From the NCBI GenBank assembly GCA_947087265.1, contig CAMUBY010000002.1, forward strand, positions 186,001 to 250,000: a stretch of 64,000 bases of DNA, written 5' to 3'. Position numbers and translations under genes: made by a program. Each line of letters begins with the position of its first letter. The first letter of the stretch is position 1. Below the pieces are notes generated by a model. It did not search any database. It was not told the DNA's origin and worked only from the letters and a program-made list of their open reading frames with translations. Shown one piece after another: positions 43,473 to 52,089 of this stretch. The stretch comes from an uncultured Clostridia bacterium (GTDB taxonomy: Bacteria > Bacillota > Clostridia > Christensenellales > Borkfalkiaceae).

Positions 43473-44563
43473 AAATTTGTTATATTTCCGCAGCAAGAAG
43501 CATTCATATCATTCGCTGGGCAAACGCCATGGCGAACCGCGGTCATGAGGTTACCGTTATTACTTGTGCGAACGATGTGGATGAAAGTTTAGGATTATAC
43601 CATGAATCGGTACGCATTCTCCCGTTGAAATACAGTGCGCCGTTCGGTTACTATCTGAATGCACGTCGATTAAAAAAAATTGTAAAACGGGAAAGGTTTG
43701 ATATTATCAATGTTCATTATGCAAGTGGTTACGGAACATTGGGACGGCGTGCAAAATTAAAACATGCGCTTCTGAACATTTGGGGGAGCGACGTGTACGA
43801 TTTTCCTTATCAAAGTTCTTTTAAGATGCGGCTTATCAAAAAAAATCTGCGCTATTATGACGCTGCCGCGTCTACCAGTGATTGCATGGCAAGACAGGCG
43901 AAGAAACTGTTTGCCCGTAACTATGAAATTACGCCGTTTGGCGTTGATACCGCTTTGTTTCGTCCGCTACCGGAATGTAAGCCGAAAGATAAAATTGTTT
44001 TCGGCACTGTAAAAACGCTTTCTCCCAAATACGGCATTGCGGATACGATTAAGGCATTTGTAAAATTGAATGAGAGATTGGTTTCGGAAGGGAAAGCCGA
44101 TTTGGCGGAGAAACTGTCTTTTGAAATTTACGGAAAAGGCGAGTTAAAGGACGAACTGCAATCATTGATTGACGGATACGGAATGCATGAGAAAATTAAG
44201 TTATGCGGATATGTCGATAATCACTTGTTGCCTCAAATTTATAACCGTTTTACAATCAGTAACAGTAACAGTAAATGTAACAGCGAATCGTTCGGCGTTG
44301 CGGCGGTAGAAGCAATGGCTTGCGGAATCCCCGTGCAGGTAAGCGATGCCGACGGATTTGTCGAAGTAGTAGAAGACGGTGTTACAGGGTTAATTGCTCC
44401 GAAGGGAGATATTGATGTAATCGCTGAAAATATGTATCAATTACTCACAGACGAACAGTTGCGCATCCGTATGGGGCATAGTGCAGTGGAACGGGTAAAG
44501 CGGCTATACGATTGGGAGAAGAACGTGGATACAATGGAAGAGATTTATCGCCGTTTGCAATAA
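43469..44563 (+). CDS. glycosyltransferase family 4
   Basis: 364 residues, GT-B fold. [22 protein letters not shown] at the N-terminus, then [31 protein letters not shown] and the donor-binding E-x7-E motif [17 protein letters not shown]. It is translationally coupled to wbpB, so it may transfer the sugar that pathway makes; that is inference. Confidence 0.87.
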   Translation: MKICYISAARSIHIIRWANAMANRGHEVTVITCANDVDESLGLYHESVRILPLKYSAPFGYYLNARRLKKIVKRERFDIINVHYASGYGTLGRRAKLKHALLNIWGSDVYDFPYQSSFKMRLIKKNLRYYDAAASTSDCMARQAKKLFARNYEITPFGVDTALFRPLPECKPKDKIVFGTVKTLSPKYGIADTIKAFVKLNERLVSEGKADLAEKLSFEIYGKGELKDELQSLIDGYGMHEKIKLCGYVDNHLLPQIYNRFTISNSNSKCNSESFGVAAVEAMACGIPVQVSDADGFVEVVEDGVTGLIAPKGDIDVIAENMYQLLTDEQLRIRMGHSAVERVKRLYDWEKNVDTMEEIYRRLQ

Positions 44564-44603
44564 GGAAATTCTGTTTGACAGCGTTGTTTTTAGGGAAGCA
44601 GAT

Positions 44604-45683
44604 ATGATTAAAGTTTTGAATGTCATTTCGGGATTGAATCACGCGGGAACGGAAGCGGTAGTTATGAATTATTACCGCAATATCGACCGTACAAAAATAC
44701 AGTTTGATTTTTTGGTGTTGAATCTCGGAGACGGTTATTATGAGGATGAGATTTTACGTTTAGGCGGAAATATTTATAAAATCCCGTCATTTCGGCAGAA
44801 TCCGCTCAAAAATATTTCGGCAAAGAAAAAATTTTTCAAAAAACATGCAAAAGAATATGCCTTTGTAGAGGTACATTCGCCTTCTGCATTGCGGTATGCT
44901 TATTGTAAACTGGCAAAAAAATTCGGTTTGAAAAAAGTAATCTTTCATATTCATAACAGTTCCGATGAAAAAGGTGTTTTAATCTGGCATGCCAGAAAAC
45001 AATTAAAAAAATATTGCGATGAAATCGTGACCTGTTCGCAGCGGGCGGCAATTACTGTAATGGGGGAAGAAGCCGATAAAATCGTTTATAATGCAATCGA
45101 TTACAGTTCATACTGTTTTAACGAACAATTAAGAAACGAAATCCGTAATTATTATCATATTACAGAACAGCAGAAAGTAATCGGTCAAATCGGACGTTAT
45201 TCGGCTGTAAAAAATCATTTATTTTCGCTGGAAGCGTTTGCGGTTGCGGTGAAAAAAGATGCGTCTCTTATTTTATTGCTGAAAGGATTTGGAGAACTTG
45301 AAACGGTGATTTCCGAAAAAATTCAGTCTCTCGGATTAGACGGGAAAGTGATAATGGCAGGGAACGAATTTGAAGCGTCGCAATTATACAGTGCGTTTGA
45401 TTTGTTGATTTTACCTTCGCTGTACGAAGGTTTGCCTATGGTTTTAGTTGAGGCACAGGCAAACGGTTTAAGGGCATTGGTTTCGGATTGTGTTTCTGAT
45501 GAAACAAATATCAGCGGATACATTACATTTTTGGGGCTCGAACAAAATAAATGGTCGGACGCATTCCTGAACGGAGAAAATTTTGCGAGAATTCCGAGTG
45601 GGTTTGATTTTCTTCAAACAAATTATAATATCGTAAAAGAGGCGGAAAAGCGTCAGAAAGATTATATGGGAGGCAGTGAGTGA
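44604..45683 (+). CDS. glycosyltransferase family 4 (EpsF-like)
   Basis: 359 residues, GT-B fold. LNVISGLNHAGTEAVVMNYYRNIDR is typical of EpsF-type exopolysaccharide transferases; later VIGQIGRYSAVKNHLFSLEA and LPSLYEGLPMVLVEAQANGL carry the donor-binding glutamates. AGGGAAG precedes the ATG. Its stop overlaps the following GTG. Confidence 0.86.
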   Translation: MIKVLNVISGLNHAGTEAVVMNYYRNIDRTKIQFDFLVLNLGDGYYEDEILRLGGNIYKIPSFRQNPLKNISAKKKFFKKHAKEYAFVEVHSPSALRYAYCKLAKKFGLKKVIFHIHNSSDEKGVLIWHARKQLKKYCDEIVTCSQRAAITVMGEEADKIVYNAIDYSSYCFNEQLRNEIRNYYHITEQQKVIGQIGRYSAVKNHLFSLEAFAVAVKKDASLILLLKGFGELETVISEKIQSLGLDGKVIMAGNEFEASQLYSAFDLLILPSLYEGLPMVLVEAQANGLRALVSDCVSDETNISGYITFLGLEQNKWSDAFLNGENFARIPSGFDFLQTNYNIVKEAEKRQKDYMGGSE

Positions 45684-47131
45684 AGACGAAATACAGTAAA
45701 TTATATGATATTCAACAGATATACGGCTTTCAGATTTTGAAGCCGTTGTCTTTGATATTAAGTTTACTGTCCGCTGTCTTGCTTCTGTGCAGAGAGTGGG
45801 ATTCGTCGCATTTTGCAATTGTCATGCTGCCTGCCGTATTTTTATTAACGTCGTTATTATTTGATTATGATAAAAATGTAAAAGGTCTCGGCAGTTTTAT
45901 CGTTGTAATTGCATATTTGTTGCGCTTTACTGTTTTTCCCGTTTTTATTTCTCTCGGTTCGTACCGTACCGATGTGGAAGAATCACTCTATCTGCCTTAT
46001 TTTAATCAGGCTTGCCTGATTATGATTATTGAACTGATTGCGGTCTTTGTGTTGCTTTCATGGCTCGGTACAAGAAGTTATCGCAAACACAAAGCGGAAC
46101 CGCAAAAATCGCATTATGCGGCTGATGAAAGGAAAAGCAAATATAGGGCAGTAAAAATTATTATCGCTATTTTATTGCTATATGTACTGCTAGTTTCTTT
46201 TTGTTTCCCGCAGTTATTTACAACCTATTGGCGCATTATATTTTTTATGGGTGATTCATTCGCACGGTTGGAGAGATTGAATGCGCTCATTAACAGGATA
46301 CCCGGCATTATATACTATCCGTTTAAGTACTGCGCGGAATTGCTGCATTATTTGATTCCGATTTATTTGGTCGTTCGCATCAATCATTCTAAATTAACCT
46401 TGGTTCAGAAGTGGGTTGCTGCACTTTTCATCGGAATTGCGGCGTTCTCGGTATTAACGTCTGAACAAATCAATTCGATTATTATCTTTTTGTGCATTGT
46501 TGTATATATGTTGGGCAGTCATAAAGAATGCAGTAAGATTATTGTGCCGTTGGGAGTGATATGTGCTGTGTTTGTCGTAGTTTTTGTACTAAAAAATATT
46601 GCGAATGTGGTTGATTTGACTAGTCTCGGACGCATTTTGAATAATTATTTCGGGGGGCCGATTAACGTTGCATTGTCCGTGCATATGAAGGTAAATTATG
46701 CTCCAGAGATAGGGGACTTTTTTAGGGATATAATAGCTAATATTCCGTTGTTGGAAGATTTGGCTTCTTCTCCCGATTTGAATATTATGTTCGGAGACGT
46801 ATACGAAATGCCGGGGGCAATTATTCCCATGAGCGGCTACGGATTTTATTATTTCGGATATATTGGTTGTAGCATTCCCGCTTTGGCTGTCGTGCTTGGC
46901 GTCGATTGGTTTGACGAACTCAATCGCAAGGCAAAAAGTAGCATTAGCATATTAATTATGTATATTTGCACAGTGCATCTTGCGCTCAGCGTCTTCATGT
47001 ATACGCTTTGTATCGTATATGCGAATATAATTACTTTCTTTATCCCTATGTTGATAGTCTGCCGTTTTGCGGAGAAAGGAAATATTGCCCACACGATTCG
47101 TGGCGTAAATATGCAGATAGATAAAGGTTAA
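45680..47131 (+). CDS. wzy: O-antigen/polysaccharide polymerase (Wzy-like)
   Basis: 483 residues with about 11-12 hydrophobic segments and a larger extracytoplasmic loop near the end. No conserved enzyme motif, as expected for Wzy. It is assigned from topology, length and position between glycosyltransferases and the flippase. It would join lipid-linked repeat units on the outer face of the membrane. The start is GTG, 6 nt after GGGAGG, overlapping the previous stop. Confidence 0.75.
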   Translation: MKTKYSKLYDIQQIYGFQILKPLSLILSLLSAVLLLCREWDSSHFAIVMLPAVFLLTSLLFDYDKNVKGLGSFIVVIAYLLRFTVFPVFISLGSYRTDVEESLYLPYFNQACLIMIIELIAVFVLLSWLGTRSYRKHKAEPQKSHYAADERKSKYRAVKIIIAILLLYVLLVSFCFPQLFTTYWRIIFFMGDSFARLERLNALINRIPGIIYYPFKYCAELLHYLIPIYLVVRINHSKLTLVQKWVAALFIGIAAFSVLTSEQINSIIIFLCIVVYMLGSHKECSKIIVPLGVICAVFVVVFVLKNIANVVDLTSLGRILNNYFGGPINVALSVHMKVNYAPEIGDFFRDIIANIPLLEDLASSPDLNIMFGDVYEMPGAIIPMSGYGFYYFGYIGCSIPALAVVLGVDWFDELNRKAKSSISILIMYICTVHLALSVFMYTLCIVYANIITFFIPMLIVCRFAEKGNIAHTIRGVNMQIDKG

Positions 47132-47177
47132 AGAAATTTTATTTTTACAAGTATATTGACGATTGGGAAAGTCGTAT

Positions 47178-48803
47178 ATGGATAAGAAAAGAAGTTTACT
47201 AAATGTAAGCGTTTCAATCGGCTTCAAATTTATTATTATCATACTGGAAATCTTAGTGAGGCGGTTTTTAATCCGTTATATCGGAAACGAAGTAAACGGA
47301 TTGAACTCGCTTTATTTGTCCATACTTGATTTTTTGGCGATTGCAGAGCTTGGCGTCGGCAGTGCAATTACGTACTGTATGTATAAGCCGATTGTAGACG
47401 GCGACAAGCAAAAAACAGCGGCATTGTATCATTTATTTCGAAAACTTTATTTTGTTATCGGAGCGGTTATTGTAATTGCTGGCTGTGCAATTATGCCGTT
47501 ATTGCCCTATCTTGCAAAAGATTACACCGATGCTAATGTTAATTTATATCTTACATTTGGGTTAATGCTTTCTTCCGTGGCGGTAACATACTTATTCAGT
47601 GCGAAGACTTCGCTTATCAATGCATATAAAGATAATTATATTGTAAATATAATATCTTCACTTGGCAGAATCGTTCAATGCGGATTGCAGATGCTCGTAT
47701 TGTTTTTAACCGGTTCTTTTCTTTGGTATTTGGGTTGCCGCATCATTTCTTCTGTTTTGCAATGGATTGCAACTGAAATTACAACCAGATATAAACACTC
47801 AGATATCATTAAAATAAAGTCTTCCGTCGATACGGAAACGAAGAAAGAAGTTACAAAAAATGTAAAAGCAATGTTCATGCATAAGATCGGCGGAATTTTG
47901 GTCAACACAGCCGATAGTATTATAATTTCTTCGTTTATCGGCATCGTTATTTTAGGAAAATATTCTAACTACACTTCGATAGTAATTGCAATGACAAGCA
48001 TATTGACGCTTTGTTTTACGCCGCTCACTTCTGTTGTTGGACATATGTTTGTTGAAGAAGGTAGGGAGACGGCGCAAAAGTACTGCGGTGTGTTTCATAC
48101 GCTGAATTTTGTTTTAGGAATGGTATTTTTCCTCGGATATTATGCGGTGGCGGATAATTTGGTCAGTGTGCTGTTTGGCACCGATTTGGAATTGAGCAAA
48201 GCGGTATCGTTTGTTATTACGCTGAATTATTTCATTCAATTTATGCGTCAGGGTTGTATGCTTTTCCGCGATGCAACGGGTACGTTTTATAATGACAGGT
48301 GGAAACCTTTGTTTGAAGGAATGATTAATATCGGACTTTCTGTTTTGTTTGTCTGCGTTTTCCCTGAAGATTATAAAGTGGTCGGTGTGATTACAGCAAC
48401 TATCATTACCAATTTATTTATTTGTCATATAATCGAACCGTATGTTTTGTATAAATATGCTTTCCGTTCCGATATGAAAAAATATTATGTGCGTAATTAC
48501 GCGTATATTTTGATTTTTGCGGCAATTTTAGCGGCGTTGAATTTCAGTATGGTAACAATTGAAAATCATTGGCTGGAACTGCTTGCCAACGGAGGGATTG
48601 CAGTTGCACTTGCCGTTGTTCCCTGTATTATTGTAATTTTTTTGAATCGGGATTTTCTGAATATTATGAAGAGCGTGCTCCGTAAAATATTTCATCGGCA
48701 TACTAAAACCGCAGTTGAATCAAATCCCGTATGTCAGCACGAAAATCTGAAAAACGATTCGGAAACAGATAGCGTTGAGGACGATAAAGATTCCGACGAA
48801 TAA
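47178..48803 (+). CDS. wzx: polysaccharide flippase of the MOP superfamily (Wzx-like)
   Basis: 541 residues, 12-14 hydrophobic segments. FIIIILEILVRRFLIRYIGNEVNGL at the start is typical of Wzx/PST exporters; later NTADSIIISSFIGIVILGKYSNY and FRDATGTFYNDRWKPLFEGMIN. It moves lipid-linked repeats across the membrane. The C-terminal ~45 residues form a hydrophilic acidic tail (SETDSVEDDKDSDE). The ATG at 47178 has only a weak GGGAAAG upstream. Last gene of the polysaccharide operon. Confidence 0.86.
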   Translation: MDKKRSLLNVSVSIGFKFIIIILEILVRRFLIRYIGNEVNGLNSLYLSILDFLAIAELGVGSAITYCMYKPIVDGDKQKTAALYHLFRKLYFVIGAVIVIAGCAIMPLLPYLAKDYTDANVNLYLTFGLMLSSVAVTYLFSAKTSLINAYKDNYIVNIISSLGRIVQCGLQMLVLFLTGSFLWYLGCRIISSVLQWIATEITTRYKHSDIIKIKSSVDTETKKEVTKNVKAMFMHKIGGILVNTADSIIISSFIGIVILGKYSNYTSIVIAMTSILTLCFTPLTSVVGHMFVEEGRETAQKYCGVFHTLNFVLGMVFFLGYYAVADNLVSVLFGTDLELSKAVSFVITLNYFIQFMRQGCMLFRDATGTFYNDRWKPLFEGMINIGLSVLFVCVFPEDYKVVGVITATIITNLFICHIIEPYVLYKYAFRSDMKKYYVRNYAYILIFAAILAALNFSMVTIENHWLELLANGGIAVALAVVPCIIVIFLNRDFLNIMKSVLRKIFHRHTKTAVESNPVCQHENLKNDSETDSVEDDKDSDE

Positions 48804-48856
48804 ATTATATGACTCTTGAAATCATAAGCGGCATATTATATGTCGGATTTATTTAT

Positions 48857-49057
48857 TGCGAACGTTGTCAGTTTTTCGGTCTTTTTCTCCTTCTTTCGAT
48901 ATAGATATAGAGTACAGTTTTGTTGAAGAAAGGGGAAAAATTTATGTGGATAAATATCGAGGAGCGCGTTATCGCTTGTGCGGAATATATCATAGAAACG
49001 AGTTGTACGGTAAGGGCTTGCGCCGAGTATGCCGGTTCCAGCAAATAACCGTACATA
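48857..49057 (+). repeat. left direct repeat: duplicated spoIIID promoter and 5' coding region
   Basis: 201 bp that align to 54016-54217 in the same orientation with 10 mismatches and one 1-base deletion (about 95% identity). The copy includes upstream sequence, the ribosome site GAAGAAAGGGG and the first 34 codons of spoIIID. Identity stops just after CCGTACATA. Confidence 0.93.
48944..49048 (+). pseudogene. spoIIID: truncated spoIIID remnant
   Basis: Starts at the same ATG context as the intact gene and encodes 34 residues nearly identical to SpoIIID residues 1-34 (substitutions R3I and G20S). A single-base deletion turns AAATCAACC into AAATAACC and creates a stop just before the recognition helix. 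Downstream similarity is lost within about 10 bases. It cannot bind DNA as SpoIIID does. The promoter region is also duplicated, so a short transcript is possible. Confidence 0.88.
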
Positions 49058-49107
49058 CGGTAGTAACTTAACGGAACGGTTTGTATATTTAATTAGATAA
49101 ATAGAGT

Positions 49108-49145
49108 AAAAAGGGGCGATTTTTGTATAAATTCGCCCCTTTTTT
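49108..49145 (+). terminator. intrinsic terminator inside the left edge of the island
   Basis: Stem AAAAAGGGGCGA/TCGCCCCTTTTT (49108-49119 with 49133-49144) with a 13-nt AT-rich loop. It would stop read-through from the polysaccharide operon and the spoIIID remnant. The rest of 49058-49360 has no coding region. Confidence 0.85.
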
Positions 49146-49205
49146 ATGAATAAAATTCCCCGACCGTTCCAACAAGCAACGACTCGTTTTATTGGTTTTT
49201 AAAAA

Positions 49206-49266
49206 TTGCTCACCCAAATATTAAAATATTGCTCAATGTTAAGCCGAAAAGTTGCTCACACGTGAG
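49206..49266 (+). repeat. three TTGCTCA direct repeats
   Basis: TTGCTCA at 49206-49212, 49229-49235 and 49252-49258, spaced 23 bp start to start, the last running into CTCAC-AC-GTGAG. Regular repeats of this kind resemble the multiple terminal repeats of IS21-family ends or a protein-binding array. No transposase is nearby. Confidence 0.5.
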
Positions 49267-49360
49267 TTATATTGAGAAGGCGAACTTGACGGCAATAAAG
49301 ACGATTAGGCAAAAACTTTTCGTTTCTTTATGTAAAAGATCAAAAAGATCAAAATTTATT

Positions 49361-50356
49361 TCAATCGGCTTTATAAACGGACTTATACTTTTTTAAGGCA
49401 AAGTAATAATAATTTCGCATAAAAATGCCCAGTTTTTTGGGCGAAAGAATGAGCGCACTATCCCCGAAACGCTCGAAGTAATAAAGCAGCTGATTGGCGG
49501 AGCAATTAAAAGTATAAATGTCACCCTCGATTTGAATGGGGGTGGGACGGTAGAGATAAATTTTATTGAAAAGCTTTTTACCCTTTTCGGTAAGCTGAAC
49601 CTTAATGGGCTCATCGTCGGTGTTATACATGGGATATTGCGCGGCGCATGAGACCTGCCGCTCGAATAGCGTGCGGTTTTCTTCGGGAATACTTGCTTTT
49701 GCGGAAAGAAGCGTCACGGAATGAATGGATGCCAAACGTAGAGTGTAGTTCTGCTTTTCGCGGAAGGCAAGGACGTAATTAAACAACTCGTCCTTTGCAG
49801 GGGTAACGCTAAAAACGGATGTAGCGTTTAACACTTCTTTGGAATTCAATAAGATGCATACCTGCACACCTTTTTTCATGGATTTTTGCAGAAGTTCGTA
49901 GTTTTCTTTATGAATGATTTTTTCACGCTCGTTCTTCGTGGATTTTGAATAGGAAACAAACAATCTGCGATAAAATGAAGATAACGATTCGTCCTTGAGT
50001 ATCGTTTGATTGATGTATGTAATTGCCTTTTCTGAGATTTTCGTGGGTTTAAAGGAAACGGTAGTGCCGCAATGTTTTTCCGAAACGGAATAATTTTGTT
50101 TTGCAAATAGCTTTACGACGTCGGAAAAAACTTTTTCCCGATAGTAGCTCGGAACAACGGCGATGGCGCTACGGATATCGTCGTGCAGAGTTTCTTCCTT
50201 TGCGGTAAATGCTTCGTAATAGTTGGAAATAAGCAGGTTTAAAAAACTGTTAAAGTTTGTGTTGCCGTTTGGCTTTGTAATCTTAAAATCCTCGCAGTCC
50301 TTTTTTAACAGGTCGAGTAATTCTTTGGATAAACTGATTTTAATTTTTTCTTCCAT
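49361..50356 (-). CDS. RHH-WYL domain transcriptional regulator
   Basis: 331 residues. Residues 1-50 look like a ribbon-helix-helix DNA-binding domain (IKISLSKELLDLLKKD...NSFLNLLISNYYEAF). Residues ~165-230 read as a WYL domain (FNYVLAFREKQNYTLRLASIHSVTLL corresponds to the WYL core and the FRLDRI-like strand), and residues ~245-320 resemble the WCX C-terminal extension (IKVQLTEKGKKLF, YYFERFGDSALILSPKKL). WYL proteins bind nucleic-acid or nucleotide ligands and often control phage-defence and CRISPR loci; RHH-WYL proteins accompany Cas13d as WYL1. Here the gene is divergent from the AAA+ gene with twin 17-bp repeats between them. AGAGGTG precedes the ATG. The domain calls were made by eye, so the WYL assignment is probable rather than certain. 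Confidence 0.72.
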   Translation of the reverse strand: MEEKIKISLSKELLDLLKKDCEDFKITKPNGNTNFNSFLNLLISNYYEAFTAKEETLHDDIRSAIAVVPSYYREKVFSDVVKLFAKQNYSVSEKHCGTTVSFKPTKISEKAITYINQTILKDESLSSFYRRLFVSYSKSTKNEREKIIHKENYELLQKSMKKGVQVCILLNSKEVLNATSVFSVTPAKDELFNYVLAFREKQNYTLRLASIHSVTLLSAKASIPEENRTLFERQVSCAAQYPMYNTDDEPIKVQLTEKGKKLFNKIYLYRPTPIQIEGDIYTFNCSANQLLYYFERFGDSALILSPKKLGIFMRNYYYFALKKYKSVYKAD

Positions 50357-50372
50357 TGTGCACCTCTAAGTT

Positions 50373-50402
50373 ATTGTACACGAAAAGGGGGCATAAAATC
50401 AA
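50373..50402 (-). promoter_or_regulatory. promoter of the RHH-WYL gene
   Basis: On the minus strand TTGATT (50402-50397), an 18-nt spacer and TACAAT (50378-50373). The first operator-like repeat (50383-50399) fills the spacer, which predicts autorepression. Confidence 0.65.
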
Positions 50403-50443
50403 CCAAAAACGCCTTATTTCCAAGGAAAAAGGGGGCATAAAAT
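50383..50443 (+). promoter_or_regulatory. twin 17-bp direct repeats, candidate RHH-WYL operators
   Basis: AAAAGGGGGCATAAAAT occurs exactly twice, at 50383-50399 and 50427-50443, 44 bp apart (about four helical turns, same face). One copy covers the regulator promoter spacer; the other lies about 40 bp upstream of the -10 of the AAA+ gene. Confidence 0.75.
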
Positions 50444-50483
50444 TATTTAATATTGCGGATATACCATGACGCACCGTTTGGGA

Positions 50484-50489
50484 TATAAT
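50484..50489 (+). promoter_or_regulatory. -10 element of the AAA+/Smr operon
   Basis: TATAAT at 50484-50489, about 15-20 nt before the AGGAGGT ribosome site. No good -35 hexamer lies at 16-18 nt spacing, so the promoter may need an activator, possibly bound at 50427-50443. Confidence 0.55.
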
Positions 50490-50517
50490 GGAATTGATAA
50501 ACCAAGGAGGTGCATTT

Positions 50518-52089
50518 ATGAATAACGCATTTGAAAATATTGCGGGTTATCCCGCGGAGAAGGAGGAGTTAAAAAAACTCTGCGATATTTTTGTCAATCG
50601 GGAGAAGTATCTGAAAAAAGGTGCAAAAATGCCCAAGGGTATTATTTTTTACGGCGAAGCGGGCACGGGGAAAACGCTGTTCGCGAGGGTGCTTGCAGAG
50701 GAATGCGGCTTATACACTTATAAAATCGATATCGCGGATATGGATAATAGTGTACGGATTTGCAGAAAGATCAAGAAAGTATTTGATAGAGCGGCAAAAC
50801 GTATGCAGCCTTCTATGATTTTTTTCGACGAGCTCGATAAGCTTTTACCCAACGCTGAGGAGGAGTACTATACCGATCAAGCAAAGATGATTCTTGCGCA
50901 ATTACTTACGCTCATAGATGGTATGGGGAGTTCTCATAACTTTATTTTCGTAGCAACCTGCAATAGCTACGGTAACTTACCCGAAACGTTGGTGCGTCCT
51001 GGAAGAATCGATAAGAAGATCAGTATCGGGAAGCCGACTTACAAGTCGAGAGCAGAGATTTTGCAGTACTATGCGGACAATTCTTCGTGCAAATTTGAAA
51101 TCGGTATGGATGAGCTTGCCGGACTGTGTTCGGGATTCACGTGTTCGGCGTTGGAAACATTGATCAACGAATGCGTGCTTCGATCGGATGATTATAATTG
51201 CGTAAGCAAGAAACTGATTACGGAAAAAATTCTCGAAATTAAACAAGAGGATATTCCCAGAAAAACCTCCGGCGTTTCCGATACAATCAACGCTTGCCGC
51301 AATATAGGGTATTTCGTCGTGGCAAAGTCTTTTAATAAAGGGCAGTATTTGCTGAATCTGGAAGACGATAATCTTTCAAACAACTTTTTTAATAAGATTT
51401 TGTCGGAGTACGACAGGGATTACGAAGATGACGATTATTATGCCGACGACGATGACGACTATGACGAAGAAGACGATAATTTTGATATTGACTTGGAGAA
51501 TCGTGAAATCACCGAATACATAGAAGAGCACGGCGATGATTTTTTACATGAAAATGAAGCAAACAAATATTTCAGTAAAACGGATTTGATGCATACCATT
51601 TGCGTGCTTTGCGGCGGTTTGGCTGCCGAGCAGGTTGTCTTTCATAGGGTTTACGACAATTTGTGTGGAGATTTGTCAAACATCTATGCGATTTTAGTGT
51701 TGTTGTGGGCACTTACAATTCCTTTGTGGACGCCATTTTATCGTTATGCGGAAGGGCTTGAAAATGCGTACGAAATATTCTTAATCACAATCAAGCTTGC
51801 GCCGTTTTATATTTCGTATGCGGGTTGTGCGATTATCGATAACTTTTTCGTCGGAACAGGGCATACGATATACAACGCTATCAATTCGTTGATTATCAAT
51901 CTTGTCTATTACGGCATTTTCTTTATATTGTATTTAACTAACACTATAATTTTTACAATGGACGTAATTATTTTAATGTTCGGCTTCGGTATGGTTGTAC
52001 ATTTAATTATTTCAGTAATGGAGGAGCGACTGTTCTTTCGTAAACGTGAATTGAAAAAATTGCAAACGGAGCAGACAGATTCATTATGA
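50518..52089 (+). CDS. FtsH-like AAA+ protein with inactivated M41 domain and C-terminal membrane segments
   Basis: 523 residues. Residues 4-250 are an FtsH-type AAA+ domain: Walker A GEAGTGKT (46-53), Walker B MIFFDELDK (100-108), sensor-1 Asn149 and arginine-finger motif VRPGRID (159-165). The region then tracks FtsH peptidase M41: the position of HEAGH reads CRNIGY (260-265), so both zinc-binding His and the catalytic Glu are lost, while GGLAAEQVVF (366-375) and NLCGDLSN (381-388) match the later GGRAAEE...ND block. An Asp/Glu-rich insert (298-328) sits between. About four membrane segments follow (391-406, 419-437, 458-476, 480-500); FtsH instead has them N-terminally. It is likely an ATP-driven membrane unfoldase or scaffold without protease activity. 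The ATG follows AGGAGGT by 6 nt. The next gene overlaps (ATGA). Confidence 0.78.
   Translation: MNNAFENIAGYPAEKEELKKLCDIFVNREKYLKKGAKMPKGIIFYGEAGTGKTLFARVLAEECGLYTYKIDIADMDNSVRICRKIKKVFDRAAKRMQPSMIFFDELDKLLPNAEEEYYTDQAKMILAQLLTLIDGMGSSHNFIFVATCNSYGNLPETLVRPGRIDKKISIGKPTYKSRAEILQYYADNSSCKFEIGMDELAGLCSGFTCSALETLINECVLRSDDYNCVSKKLITEKILEIKQEDIPRKTSGVSDTINACRNIGYFVVAKSFNKGQYLLNLEDDNLSNNFFNKILSEYDRDYEDDDYYADDDDDYDEEDDNFDIDLENREITEYIEEHGDDFLHENEANKYFSKTDLMHTICVLCGGLAAEQVVFHRVYDNLCGDLSNIYAILVLLWALTIPLWTPFYRYAEGLENAYEIFLITIKLAPFYISYAGCAIIDNFFVGTGHTIYNAINSLIINLVYYGIFFILYLTNTIIFTMDVIILMFGFGMVVHLIISVMEERLFFRKRELKKLQTEQTDSL

Noticed and set aside
50518..52089. functional FtsH protease
   Set aside because: The HEXXH zinc motif is absent, the membrane segments are at the wrong end, and an acidic insert interrupts the peptidase region.
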